DNA from: Saprospiraceae bacterium
Lineage (GTDB): Bacteria > Bacteroidota > Bacteroidia > Chitinophagales > Saprospiraceae
NCBI GenBank assembly: GCA_016720635.1
Contig: JADKKF010000013.1
Coordinates: forward strand, 86,984 to 150,983
Length of the DNA stretch: 64,000 bases
Direction of reading: 5' to 3'
Shown: piece by piece, positions 8,202 through 17,054 of the stretch
How positions within the stretch are numbered: position 1 is the first letter of the stretch
Layout: each line of letters starts with the position of its first letter
Position numbers and translations under genes: made by a program
The notes under the pieces: generated by a model
The model's input: the letters and a program-made list of their open reading frames with translations, nothing else
The model's database searches: none
Told to the model about the DNA's origin: nothing

Positions 8202-9899
8202 ATGAAATATTTACTTTTTTTTACATACGTTTGTATTTTTTTACCCCTAAATGCCCGTGCAGAGGGAGAATTGGACACGCTTGTCTGTCCTGATTTAATT
8301 ATAAATGCTGATTCCATTCAGTGTCTAAGTGTCCCATTTGAAGTGAGTACTACCAGTGGATTTGATGAATATATTTGGTCTCCTTCTTCCTTATTTTCTA
8401 ACACAACTACTAATCCAACGCTTGTCACAATCGATAACCCTGAACAGATCAAAGTAACTGCTATAAAATACGGTGAAAACTTGATCACAAACGGTAATTT
8501 CAATTCTGTTTTTATTGATTTTCAATCAGATTATAGGTCAACTGCAACTAATATATCAGAAGGGGAATTTAAAATAACAAATGATCCCAATTCATGGAAT
8601 GGAGGATTGTCCAATTGCAATGATCATACTGGGAATAATATTGGAATGATGGTCATAAATGGTGCGCCCGTTTTGAATCAAAAGATTTGGGAAAAAACGG
8701 TTACAGTTAAGCCAAATACTCCATATCAATTTTCTCTTTGGGTACAAAAACTACACATAAATAATGGGCCTATTGTGAGTATTTCTATAAATGGGGTAGC
8801 AATTGGAGAAAATATCAGTCTTAATGGTTCCACCTGCCGTTGGACTAATTTTTATAAATTATGGAATTCTGCATCCGCAACCCAAGCAAAAATCACAGTT
8901 GAAAATTTCAATCCTTCACTTGATGGCAATGACTTTGCTTTGGATGATATTTTTTTTGGTGAAATATGCCGTAAAGAGGTCACCAAGACTATTCGGCCCT
9001 TTGCGCTTGATTCAATTGGGGTGGTACATAGAGTTTGCTCAAAATTAGGAAGCGCAACTGCTTATCACCCATTTTTAAATAACACGGATATTAATTATTT
9101 TTTAAACGTAACAACCCCATTAACAACAAACCAAGCTCCAAATTTGGCTGCTGGAATTTATGCCTTTACAGCAAATTATAAGGCGTGCAGCGATACAAAA
9201 CCTTTTATAATAAGAGACCTCAGAGATAATATAGTTTTGGATATCGAAGATATTCAAGAAAATAATTGCAGCCATCTCGGAGCTCTGGATTTCTCCATTA
9301 ATGGAAGTCCAAATAATGAAATTCCTATCAGCAACAAAATGACTTTAAATGGTAAAGAAATAACCATCACAAACCCCATTACAAACCTTGTGGCTGGGGC
9401 TTACAAACTTATATTAGAGAGCAATGTTTCGTGTTTTGATACGCTTGACTTTGAAATTCCTGACGAAAGAACTACCATTGTCGTTGATGTAGATCATACC
9501 ATTTGCAACGGATCGACCCCATATTTTTTTAATGATCATATCTATACGAATCCAGGTATTTACTTCGATACTTTAAACTCTGTAAACAATTGCGATTCGG
9601 TGGTTATTACCCATTTGGATCACTTTGTAAAGCCAATTTATATCCCGAATTGTTTTACCCCTAATGAAGACGGTATCAACGATGTTTTTAAAATCGGTAG
9701 TGAAACTCCAATGGATATCAATATGAATATTTTTGATAAATGGGGCAATAACGTCTTTTCTGCAAAAGGTGAAAATATTGAGTGGAATGGAAAATTTGGG
9801 AAATCAAGATGCCATGGAGGCGTCTATTTATACACTATAGCCATCGAGTGCAACGGTGAGAAAATTCCTCAAATTGGCACTATCACTTTAATAGAATAA
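8202..9899 (+). CDS. Secreted surface protein with carbohydrate-binding-like domain and gliding-associated (type B) T9SS C-terminal domain
   Basis: The start at 8202 is chosen because MKYLLFFTYVCIFLPLNARA is a clear signal peptide. A longer frame from 8118 would add 28 unlikely residues overlapping the promoter. A jelly-roll-like module lies around residues 90-260 (NLITNGNF ... ALDDIFFGEIC), resembling CBM4/9-type domains. The last ~85 residues are the gliding motility-associated C-terminal domain: PNCFTPNEDGINDVFKI, then FDKWGN and NGKFG...GGVYLYTI. The T9SS machinery should carry the protein across the outer membrane and leave it on the surface or in the medium. It diverges from the glycan operon, whose product might decorate or anchor it (inference). 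Confidence 0.85.
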   Translation: MKYLLFFTYVCIFLPLNARAEGELDTLVCPDLIINADSIQCLSVPFEVSTTSGFDEYIWSPSSLFSNTTTNPTLVTIDNPEQIKVTAIKYGENLITNGNFNSVFIDFQSDYRSTATNISEGEFKITNDPNSWNGGLSNCNDHTGNNIGMMVINGAPVLNQKIWEKTVTVKPNTPYQFSLWVQKLHINNGPIVSISINGVAIGENISLNGSTCRWTNFYKLWNSASATQAKITVENFNPSLDGNDFALDDIFFGEICRKEVTKTIRPFALDSIGVVHRVCSKLGSATAYHPFLNNTDINYFLNVTTPLTTNQAPNLAAGIYAFTANYKACSDTKPFIIRDLRDNIVLDIEDIQENNCSHLGALDFSINGSPNNEIPISNKMTLNGKEITITNPITNLVAGAYKLILESNVSCFDTLDFEIPDERTTIVVDVDHTICNGSTPYFFNDHIYTNPGIYFDTLNSVNNCDSVVITHLDHFVKPIYIPNCFTPNEDGINDVFKIGSETPMDINMNIFDKWGNNVFSAKGENIEWNGKFGKSRCHGGVYLYTIAIECNGEKIPQIGTITLIE

Positions 9900-9914
9900 A
9901 ATATTAATTTTTCA

Positions 9915-10937
9915 CTAACTATTTAGGCTTTGCAAAAACCGAAGGGTATCCACACCATCTGCAAAATCATCCAACTTAGGCTTTTGGCCAGATCCAAGTG
10001 AGAAGACAAGATGGCCAAGGATGGGCTGATTGCACATTATACATTGAATATGGGCTGAAATAGACCTTAGTTCAGTTTCTAAGACATTGAGGTCCTGATA
10101 ATATTCATAATGCATTACCCCAATGCGCGAGTGTAAAGATTTACTTTCAGTAAAAATAATATTGGAATTGGCGTTATGAGGAATTTTATTCATCAAGTAT
10201 AAGGTGTAATTGTAATCAAAATTATTCTTATACTTATTATGATCCATGATGAAATCATAGGCTTTCCAAGCAGCTTTGAGTCTTTCAAAACTATAATTTT
10301 CAGGAATATAAATTTTTGAAATATTCCTACATCCTTGACCAAAATATTGAAATGCATCAGTTCCCAATTGCGCCAATTCTTCTTCAGATTCGTTTCCAGA
10401 TAGAATGCCAATGGAAGTTCTATTTTTTCGAATAATGTTTGGATATTTCCCAAAATAATATTCAAAATAAGTAGCTGAGTTGTCCGAACCAGTGGCAATG
10501 ATTGCATCAACTGAAGTCATTCTCTCAACAAATTCAAAATACTTAGCCACTTCAGGACAAATTGAAATCCAATTTCTAAAAATATAAGGCAACAATACGC
10601 TGTCTTTGTCATAAAGCTTTAAGACACTAATATTTCCAGTCAAAAAAACGCACAAAAAGTCATGAAAGCATACTAGAGGAATGTTGCCAGCGCATACTAT
10701 ACCGATGCGCATTGCTGGATTTTCTTCCAATTGGTAACCACTTAGCCATTGACTTATTAAGCTTGTGTCTAAATAATTAAGTTCTATTTGATGTAAAGAA
10801 GATTGAACAAAACTTGGGATAAACCATGGATTTTTAGCAACGGTCGTCGAATAAATTTCATGGTCTGGATTGGTATTCAAGTCTTTGAAAATTCGCTGTA
10901 GATGCCTAAGCGCATCAATGCGTTCACTTAAGACCAT
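9915..10937 (-). CDS. LuxC-like acyl-CoA reductase
   Basis: 340 residues. An NAD(P)-binding region lies at about 75-150 (GIVCAGNIPLVCFHDFLCV, SVLKLYDKD, DAIIATGSDNSATYFEYYF). The aldehyde-dehydrogenase-like catalytic cysteine is in QYFGQGCRNISKIY, so this is the acyl-CoA reductase (LuxC, PF05893) family. These enzymes reduce an acyl-CoA or acyl thioester to an aldehyde. No luxD/E/A/B partner is nearby, so the substrate is open. The start overlaps the 3' end of the DUF1415 gene by 14 bp, placing it last in the four-gene operon. Slightly shorter than luminous-bacterial LuxC. Confidence 0.85.
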   Translation of the reverse strand: MVLSERIDALRHLQRIFKDLNTNPDHEIYSTTVAKNPWFIPSFVQSSLHQIELNYLDTSLISQWLSGYQLEENPAMRIGIVCAGNIPLVCFHDFLCVFLTGNISVLKLYDKDSVLLPYIFRNWISICPEVAKYFEFVERMTSVDAIIATGSDNSATYFEYYFGKYPNIIRKNRTSIGILSGNESEEELAQLGTDAFQYFGQGCRNISKIYIPENYSFERLKAAWKAYDFIMDHNKYKNNFDYNYTLYLMNKIPHNANSNIIFTESKSLHSRIGVMHYEYYQDLNVLETELRSISAHIQCIMCNQPILGHLVFSLGSGQKPKLDDFADGVDTLRFLQSLNS

Positions 10938-11492
10938 GTAACATTTTTTTTATTTGTTCAATACCAATAATGTTTAACTTTCGATCATTCATAGCCGGAA
11001 TCTCTTCAATATTTGGATAAATAGCCTCAGCGATAGCTATGGAGTCCCATCTAAGAATATGGATTATAGGATAAGGAGATCTATGGACGAAATGTCGAAT
11101 GTCGTCTTCGTCATCAATTCCTTCAAATTCAAAATTTGGGTGAAAATATGCAAGCTGATAATTATCCTCCAATCCCATTTGTTCGAGCATATCTTCTATT
11201 AATACAGTTTCGTCCCACATTGTCTGAAAATCATCCCAAAATCTGTAGGAAAAACCCACAATGTAGTTTCAATTTCATCAATATTCCCACTTTCGAGCAA
11301 ACGAATTTCCTCTTGAAATCTGGCTAACCAGTCATTTTTAGAACCATCAAAATAAGCGAACCTCACCTTGTAATTTTTGTATGGCTTAGAAGCAAATGGA
11401 CATAGACCAAGCCCAATGACAAAAGTTTCTAGCCATTTTCGCACTGATTCTAGTGCTCGGTCAGCTATATCTTTAGAGCCCAATTTTGACAT
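10924..11492 (-). pseudogene. DUF1415 family protein, interrupted by one frameshift
   Basis: Two overlapping frames together make a full DUF1415 protein. The N-terminal part has VIGLGLCPFA and IETTLWVFPTDF. The C-terminal part has WDDFQTMWDETVLIEDML, YQLAYFHPNFEFEG and HRSPYPIIHILR. The frame changes at the A-run 11238-11241 (TTTT on the coding strand). One extra T there would give DFWDDF and a 189-residue protein of normal length. Function is unknown in the family. It overlaps glgC by 20 bp and the acyl-CoA reductase by 14 bp. The break may be a base-calling error rather than a mutation, since both halves are otherwise intact. Confidence 0.8.
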
Positions 11493-12747
11493 TATGACCT
11501 ATATGAGCATTCTTTTTTAACACAATAATTCCATCAACGATAGCATAATCTGGATGATCCATATTAGCCAAAGATGTACCACCTTTTATAGTAACATTAT
11601 TGCCAATACGAACGTTTTTATCAACTATGACATTTTCAAGGTAGCAGTTCTCCCCTATTCCCAATGGAATATTCTGGTCTTTCTCCAAAACAATTTCTTT
11701 CCAAGATTGATAAAAATCATTTCCCATAATGATGGCTCTTTTGATTACTGTTCCTTTACCAATTCTAGAACGAATTCCAATCACAGCTTTTTCTAACCTT
11801 TTGCCCAATAAAACGGATCCATCGGCTACGATACACCCTTTTATTGTAGTTCCCATGATTTTAGTAGGAGCCAAACTTCTCTGTCTAGTATAAACAGGTT
11901 TTTTATCTTCGAATAAATTAAATTTTGGAACAACATCCGTTAACTCCAAATTTGCCTCAAAAAAAGATCGGATATTTCCAATGTCTGTCCAATAACCGTT
12001 ATATTGATAGGAAGCTACCCTATAACTAGATTTTATGGCTGCGGGGATAATCCCCTTCCCAAAATCTGTGGCAGCTGGATTCTCTTGAAATAATTCGTAA
12101 AGAGCCTTTTTATTGAAAATGTAAATCCCCATACTGGCTAGATACTCTTTGCCCTTTTTGCGATTGATGGGGTCAACAGCAGATTTCCATTGTGGCAATA
12201 AATCCTTAGCTGGTTTTTCGATAAAAGTATCAATCATCCCATCCTTTCTAACCTTCATGATGCCGAACTCTGGTGCGTCTCGAGCATCAACGGGAATGGT
12301 TGCTATAGTCAAATCAGCATTTTTCGCAATATGCTCGCTTACCATTTTTTCGAAATCCATTTGGTATAATTGATCCCCACTCAGAATCAAAATATAGTCA
12401 AAATCATGAGTTGGAAAATGGATCATGCTTTGCTTTACGGCATCTGCAGTCCCTTGAAACCAAGAATCGTTGCCAGGAGTTTGTTCGGCAGCCAAAATAT
12501 CGACAAAACCGTGTCCAAAGTGGTCAAAATGATAGGTATTTTTAATATGCCGATTCAACGAAGCAGAATTAAATTGTGTTAGAACAAAAATTCTTTTAAC
12601 ACCTGAATTCAGGCAATTAGAAATTGGAATATCAATTAAACGATATTTACCAGCTACAGGAACCGCTGGTTTAGAACGATGAGAGGTCAATGGTTGCAAT
12701 CGCGTACCTGCACCTCCTCCTAATATCAAACAGATCATTTTTATCAT
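11473..12747 (-). CDS. glgC: Glucose-1-phosphate adenylyltransferase (ADP-glucose pyrophosphorylase)
   Basis: 424 residues, the usual length. The nucleotidyltransferase signature LGGGAGTRLQPLT opens the protein. Next come KPAVPVAGKYRLIDIPISNC, GTADAVKQ, the metal site LSGDQLY and GYWTDIG, followed by a left-handed beta-helix with hexapeptide repeats. It makes ADP-glucose from ATP and glucose-1-phosphate for glycogen synthesis. The start could be three codons further in (MICLILGG). It is second in an operon after the guanine deaminase gene and overlaps the DUF1415 gene. No glycogen synthase or branching enzyme is in the window. Confidence 0.95.
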   Translation of the reverse strand: MIKMICLILGGGAGTRLQPLTSHRSKPAVPVAGKYRLIDIPISNCLNSGVKRIFVLTQFNSASLNRHIKNTYHFDHFGHGFVDILAAEQTPGNDSWFQGTADAVKQSMIHFPTHDFDYILILSGDQLYQMDFEKMVSEHIAKNADLTIATIPVDARDAPEFGIMKVRKDGMIDTFIEKPAKDLLPQWKSAVDPINRKKGKEYLASMGIYIFNKKALYELFQENPAATDFGKGIIPAAIKSSYRVASYQYNGYWTDIGNIRSFFEANLELTDVVPKFNLFEDKKPVYTRQRSLAPTKIMGTTIKGCIVADGSVLLGKRLEKAVIGIRSRIGKGTVIKRAIIMGNDFYQSWKEIVLEKDQNIPLGIGENCYLENVIVDKNVRIGNNVTIKGGTSLANMDHPDYAIVDGIIVLKKNAHIGHNVKIGL

Positions 12748-12771
12748 TGGACAAACATTGATTTTCGAAAA

Positions 12772-13245
12772 TTAATAAGAAATTTTATCAGATTTATTTT
12801 GCCATTCTTTGAATACTTCCCAAGCCTCCTCACATGGAATATGGATGGTAGGAATACTTCTATCTTCGACAGCTTTTGGAATTTCATCATAAATAAAACT
12901 ATCATCAAATCCAATAGCAGCAGCATTATCACGAGTATTGGCGTAATAAATAGCCTTTGGCCTTGCCCAATAAATGGCTCCTAGACACATCGGACACGGC
13001 TCACAGGAAGTGTACACGATGCAATCATCAAGTTGAAAGTTTTTCAAAAAGCCGCAAGCGTCTCGAATAGCCACTACTTCTGCATGTGCAGTCGGATCCA
13101 TAGTGGAGGTAACCTGATTCCATCCTCTACCGACTACTTGGCCGTTTTTGACAATAATGGCTCCAAAGGGTCCACCTTTACCCATCTTAAACCCCTGCTC
13201 TGAAATCCTAATTGCTTCCAGTAGCCATTTTTTATGTTCTTCCAT
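12772..13245 (-). CDS. guaD: Guanine deaminase of the cytidine-deaminase fold
   Basis: 157 residues. The zinc site is HAE in PTAHAEVVAIRDAC plus the PCxxC of SCEPCPMCLGAIYWARP. The C-terminal DDSFIYDEI stretch is characteristic of the Bacillus GuaD type rather than of TadA. It hydrolyses guanine to xanthine and ammonia in purine salvage. First gene of the minus-strand operon with glgC, 24 bp apart. A general nucleoside deaminase is the alternative; the match to GuaD over the last 50 residues makes this less likely. Confidence 0.88.
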   Translation of the reverse strand: MEEHKKWLLEAIRISEQGFKMGKGGPFGAIIVKNGQVVGRGWNQVTSTMDPTAHAEVVAIRDACGFLKNFQLDDCIVYTSCEPCPMCLGAIYWARPKAIYYANTRDNAAAIGFDDSFIYDEIPKAVEDRSIPTIHIPCEEAWEVFKEWQNKSDKISY

Positions 13246-13327
13246 CCAATTTTTATCCTAAAAGTTTTGTAATATAAAACACTGTTTATTAAATAACCCA
13301 CTAGGAATTATTAATATATAATAAAAT

Positions 13328-13358
13328 TTTGTAATATGCGAAACTAATTTTATTTTTG
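13328..13358 (+). promoter_or_regulatory. Bacteroidota sigma-A promoter of the exbB-exbD-tonB operon
   Basis: TTTG at 13328-13331, exactly 19 bases, then TATTTTTG at 13351-13358. This is a full match to the TTTG / TAnnTTTG consensus of Bacteroidota housekeeping promoters. Transcription should begin near 13365, leaving a leader of about 80 bases before the exbB ATG. Confidence 0.65.
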
Positions 13359-13447
13359 CGAAAATATAATATTTTAACTTATAAAGATAATATTTTAAAG
13401 TAAAAAAACATTTAGTAATATCACATTTTAAATATTAAACAATTTTT

Positions 13448-14146
13448 ATGATTTTAGACTGGATTATTTTACAAATAACACAAGCACCTGATATCAGTGC
13501 TGCTGCGGGTACGGCTGCGGTAAAATCCCTTTCTTTATTGGATTTAATCAAGAAAGGTGGATTTATTATGATACCCATTGGTATATTGTCGATAGCTAGT
13601 GTATATCTTTTTATCGAACGATATTCCTACATAAAAAAAGCCTCCACCGTTGATCCACATTTTGTAAACAGCATCAATGAAATGCTAGAAAAAGGAAATG
13701 TCAATGGTGCGCAGACTCTCTGTAAATCATCGAAATATCCATTGGCTAGAGTCCTAGAAAGAGGTCTTAACAGGATTGGATCGCCTATACATGATATAGA
13801 AAGGTCTATGGAAAATGTGGTAAATGTGGAAGTCGGACAAATGGAAAAGTACTTAAACATTTTGGCAGCCATCGCAGCGATTGCACCAATGTTTGGGTTC
13901 TTAGGGACTGTATTTGGTATGATTACGACCTTTTACAATATATCTCAAACAGCAAATATCAGTATTGATACAATAGCTGGTGGTATATACCAAAAAATGG
14001 TATCTTCTGCCGCTGGTTTGGTTGTTGGTATTATTGCACATATGTTTTTCACTTATTTGAATTCTATGATTGATAGATTTGTCAATTCGATAGAGGTAAC
14101 TGCGATAGATTTTATGGACGTTTTACACAAACCAGCTAAGTTATGA
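13448..14146 (+). CDS. exbB: MotA/TolQ/ExbB proton channel family protein
   Basis: 232 residues with three membrane helices: about 38-58 (GGFIMIPIGILSIASVYLFI), about 140-165 (NILAAIAAIAPMFGFLGTVF) and about 180-205. The block LGTVFGMITTFYNI followed by ISIDTIAGGIYQKMVSSAAG is the conserved ExbB/TolQ core that forms the proton path with ExbD. It powers TonB-dependent outer-membrane import, or a Tol-like function, from the inner membrane. The stop overlaps the exbD start by 4 bp. A TolQ rather than ExbB role cannot be excluded. Confidence 0.9.
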   Translation: MILDWIILQITQAPDISAAAGTAAVKSLSLLDLIKKGGFIMIPIGILSIASVYLFIERYSYIKKASTVDPHFVNSINEMLEKGNVNGAQTLCKSSKYPLARVLERGLNRIGSPIHDIERSMENVVNVEVGQMEKYLNILAAIAAIAPMFGFLGTVFGMITTFYNISQTANISIDTIAGGIYQKMVSSAAGLVVGIIAHMFFTYLNSMIDRFVNSIEVTAIDFMDVLHKPAKL

Positions 14147-14544
14147 AATTGACCCGAAGAAAAAGGCATGGGTCCGTCGTTGAGGCTTCAGCCTTGTCAG
14201 ATATCTTATTTTTCTTATTGCTTTTTTTCCTAATGATGTCCACATTGGCTAGTCCTAGTGCTATCAAATTGCTATTGCCAAAGGCAAAAACGGGGCAAAA
14301 TATTTCTAAGAATATCATCGGACTTGGAATAGATGAAAATCTTGTTTATTATATTGAGGATAAGCCCGTAAGTGTGGAAAATTTGAAATCTTTACTGGAA
14401 AAAGAAAGTTTGAAAGCTGAGCAACCGACCATAGTTGTTCGCGCCCATAAATCCATTCCAGTAGAAGAATTGATAAAAGTTATCGATATAGTAAATCAAT
14501 TAAAGCTTCCAATGGTTATAGCAACAGAGAAAATCAAACAGTAG
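14143..14544 (+). CDS. exbD: ExbD/TolR biopolymer transport protein
   Basis: 133 residues with one N-terminal membrane helix. It holds the essential aspartate in ASALSDILFFLLLFFLMMS, the residue protonated in the ExbD/TolR family. A periplasmic domain follows, ending in VEELIKVIDIVNQLKLP, typical of ExbD. It works in a complex with the overlapping ExbB gene product (4-bp overlap) and the TonB-like protein 33 bp downstream. Confidence 0.9.
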   Translation: MKLTRRKRHGSVVEASALSDILFFLLLFFLMMSTLASPSAIKLLLPKAKTGQNISKNIIGLGIDENLVYYIEDKPVSVENLKSLLEKESLKAEQPTIVVRAHKSIPVEELIKVIDIVNQLKLPMVIATEKIKQ

Positions 14545-14577
14545 TTATTTCTAATTCATCATTGATAGTAGTAAGAT

Positions 14578-15669
14578 ATGCGCACGATTAGATATTTTAG
14601 AGAAGAAGAAAAAGGAAATAGGCCAAAAGCTCTTATTGGAGCTATTTTGTTGCATGCCCTTTTTTTATTAGGTGCATTGTTCTTCATCATGGTAAAGCTT
14701 GATCCACCACCTATCGAAGAAGGAATCGAGGTTGCACTTGGTTTTCCAGACGAAGGTATGGGCAATGGTAGGCCAATCGGTACTCCTGATGGTCCGAACC
14801 AACCAAATCCTACCAATGATCCTCCACCGCCACCTTCTCCTAGCAATGATGATAATAATCCAAATGTTAAAGATATTGGAAAGGATAAAATAGAGACCGA
14901 TCCTCCGAAAAAGTCCCCACCACCAAAAAAAGTCGAGGACAAATCAAAGGCTAAAGAGGATATCTTGACGCAAGACAAAGAAGATGCCATAGAGTTGAAA
15001 AAGAAAAAAGACGCCGAAAAGAAAAAAGTCGAAGAGGAAAATAGAGCCAAAGCTTCCGAAGCTGCGGCCAAAAAGAAACAGTACGAAGAAGAATTAAGCA
15101 AAAAAAAGGCAGCCGAGGATGCAGAGCGAAGACGAGTCGATGAAGAGCGAAGGCGCAAAGCTGCAGAAGCAAAAGCAGAAGCCGATCGTCAAGCGGCAGA
15201 GGCTGCAAAGAAAGCTGCTGCTAAAGCCAAGTATGGTGGTGCTTTTGGTGGTGGCAAGACAGGTGGGACTGGTACAACTGGTGGTGGTGGCCAGGGTGAA
15301 GGAGGTACTGGTAGAGGTAACACGGGAAAGCCAGGTAATCAAGGAGATCCCAATGGAAACCCTGACAGCGATAATTTGAGTGGCATACGAAGAGGAAGTG
15401 GAAGAGTCGGTGGAAATCTCTCAGGAAGAAAGGTATTGAGCCAACCTATGATTAGTGATGATTCACAGGAAACTGGGAATGTCGTAGTAAAAGTTTGTGT
15501 GGACAAAACTGGTCATGTCGTTTCTGCCATTTATACTCAAAACGGATCAACAACATCAGATCCCAATCTTAAAGCAAAGGCCATAGCAGCGGCAAAAAAG
15601 TTTAAATTTGACCAAGGTGAATTGGAGGAACAATGTGGGACCATCACCATAGAATTTAAGGTAAGGTAA
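14578..15669 (+). CDS. TonB family energy transducer with TolA-like coiled linker
   Basis: 363 residues. One membrane helix lies at about 22-41 (LIGAILLHALFLLGALFFIM). A Pro/Asn-rich stretch follows, then a Lys/Glu/Ala coiled coil from about 115 to 220. A Gly-rich segment runs about 220-280, and the last ~75 residues are a TonB-type C-terminal domain (GNVVVKVCVDKTGHVVSA ... AAAKKFKF). The long charged helix recalls TolA. It should span the periplasm and pull on TonB-dependent receptors, driven by the ExbB/ExbD pair encoded just upstream. The 3' end faces the methyltransferase gene with only 11 bp between. Confidence 0.85.
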   Translation: MRTIRYFREEEKGNRPKALIGAILLHALFLLGALFFIMVKLDPPPIEEGIEVALGFPDEGMGNGRPIGTPDGPNQPNPTNDPPPPPSPSNDDNNPNVKDIGKDKIETDPPKKSPPPKKVEDKSKAKEDILTQDKEDAIELKKKKDAEKKKVEEENRAKASEAAAKKKQYEEELSKKKAAEDAERRRVDEERRRKAAEAKAEADRQAAEAAKKAAAKAKYGGAFGGGKTGGTGTTGGGGQGEGGTGRGNTGKPGNQGDPNGNPDSDNLSGIRRGSGRVGGNLSGRKVLSQPMISDDSQETGNVVVKVCVDKTGHVVSAIYTQNGSTTSDPNLKAKAIAAAKKFKFDQGELEEQCGTITIEFKVR

Positions 15670-15680
15670 TTCCTTTTTAA

Positions 15681-16487
15681 TTACTGCCAAAGTCCTAATT
15701 GCAAAGGCTTCCATTTTTTAGGAATAAGGGTATAATCATTGGGTACAATGTCTTTTTTGTCTGGAAATACAATTCCCCAAAAGTAAAAGTCCATCATTAG
15801 AGCACCAACAAATTTCTGTTTGAGCTCTTGCCAAGCTTCCTTCATACCTTCAGACCAATATATATCATCATAGATAATAACACCCTCCGGGTTCAATAAA
15901 GGCAGCAAACGTTGGGTATATTCCAAGGTTGGAATCTTAGCATGATGACCATCTATATATATCAGATCATAAGTAATCGAACTTTTCACTAAATCTGTAA
16001 TTACATCATTGAATTGCCCGCTCCTAGCATCTATGTTTAAATGAAGTTGGTCGAATAATTCAATTGCTTTTTTTGAAATATTGGGGTCGCCTTCTATGGT
16101 GGTTACTTGGACATGAGGATTCCCTTGAGCCAAATAAGCCGCTGTAATACCAAGTGAAGTTCCTAATTCTAACACACGATTTATTTTCTGTGCGCGAACA
16201 AGATGATATAACCAAAGGCATTGGAAAGGAGGCGAAACCGCATATTGTGCAATATTCCTTATTGATTTTTTGGTCGAACTAGGCCCCTTAGAACCAGCTC
16301 CGAAATCAACAACTTCGATTTTTTCATTAGATTTTAAGAATTTTTGTCGTTTTTCTTCGATCAATTTTAAGGGTTGGCTATGACTAGGATTATCAATCAC
16401 ATTTTGCAAAAAATTGAAGACAAATTCAGAATGAACTTGGTGTGTCGTTTTGGCCCTCCAATAGTATTTCAAAAAATCAAGCACCAT
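15681..16487 (-). CDS. Class I SAM-dependent methyltransferase (O-methyltransferase-like)
   Basis: 268 residues. Motif I is RVLELGTSLGITAAYLA. Motif II ends in TTIEGDPNI, and the later strand is DLIYIDGHHAKIPTLEY, followed by GVIIYDDIYWSEGM. The order and the IDGHH turn resemble catechol/caffeoyl-type O-methyltransferases (Methyltransf_24). The N-terminal 100 residues include YYWRAKTTHQVHSEFVF, common to a Bacteroidota-specific subgroup. The substrate is unknown. It is monocistronic or transcribed away from DoxX. Confidence 0.8.
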   Translation of the reverse strand: MVLDFLKYYWRAKTTHQVHSEFVFNFLQNVIDNPSHSQPLKLIEEKRQKFLKSNEKIEVVDFGAGSKGPSSTKKSIRNIAQYAVSPPFQCLWLYHLVRAQKINRVLELGTSLGITAAYLAQGNPHVQVTTIEGDPNISKKAIELFDQLHLNIDARSGQFNDVITDLVKSSITYDLIYIDGHHAKIPTLEYTQRLLPLLNPEGVIIYDDIYWSEGMKEAWQELKQKFVGALMMDFYFWGIVFPDKKDIVPNDYTLIPKKWKPLQLGLWQ

Positions 16488-16626
16488 TCAGCAGTCTTAT
16501 TTAGAATATAATTTATATAGATAGTTTGCAAACTATGTGAAACTTTAATTTAAAGATATTCTTTAGAATAATCTGAAACTTGGCATATCTATAGGTATAT
16601 TGAGAAATATTTAAATAAAAACATAC

Positions 16627-17037
16627 CTAAATCCTTGTGCTCGCAAAAACCCTTTTAATGCTATATTTTCCGGTTCCGTGAAGAATCACAAAAATCAAGC
16701 CACCAATGATGCCGAAATTTTTCATAAAATGAATGGATTGTATCCTCATGTGTTCAATGTCAGAATTCCAAAAAGCATAAACCAACAAGGTGTAAGGAAT
16801 CCAATATATCATAAGCAAAGTCGCACCAAGTCCAGCACGATAACCAATCAAAACCATCAAACCACCTACAATCAAAAAAGCAATGCCTACATACATCAAC
16901 ATATCTTGCTGCCAGGTAAGGCCATATTTTGCCATATAAGTCTTAGTTGACTTAAAAAAAGCCACAGAATCGTACGCTTCGTACAGAAAATATGCTGACA
17001 AGAAAATTCTCGCCAATAAATCAAAAAAGTCCCTCAT
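16627..17037 (-). CDS. DoxX family membrane protein
   Basis: 136 residues with four hydrophobic helices. The N-terminal FFDLLARIFLSAYFLYEAYDS matches the first helix of DoxX/DoxD-like proteins. GIAFLIVGGLMVLIGYRAGLG forms helices two and three. DoxX proteins are small inner-membrane proteins tied to quinone or thiol redox chemistry in some species; the exact role here is unknown. It lies 17 bp upstream of the subtilase gene's 3' end on the same strand. Confidence 0.8.
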   Translation of the reverse strand: MRDFFDLLARIFLSAYFLYEAYDSVAFFKSTKTYMAKYGLTWQQDMLMYVGIAFLIVGGLMVLIGYRAGLGATLLMIYWIPYTLLVYAFWNSDIEHMRIQSIHFMKNFGIIGGLIFVILHGTGKYSIKRVFASTRI

Positions 17038-17054
17038 GATTAGTAATCCTCTGG

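Noticed and set aside
11199..11259. Programmed frameshift in DUF1415.
   Set aside because: There is no classical slippery heptamer with a stimulatory structure, and the same homopolymer defects appear in many genes of the window.
14559..15158. A long antisense frame over the tonB-like gene.
   Set aside because: Ser/Phe-rich mirror of the Lys/Glu-rich coil; the sense gene has clear TonB domains.
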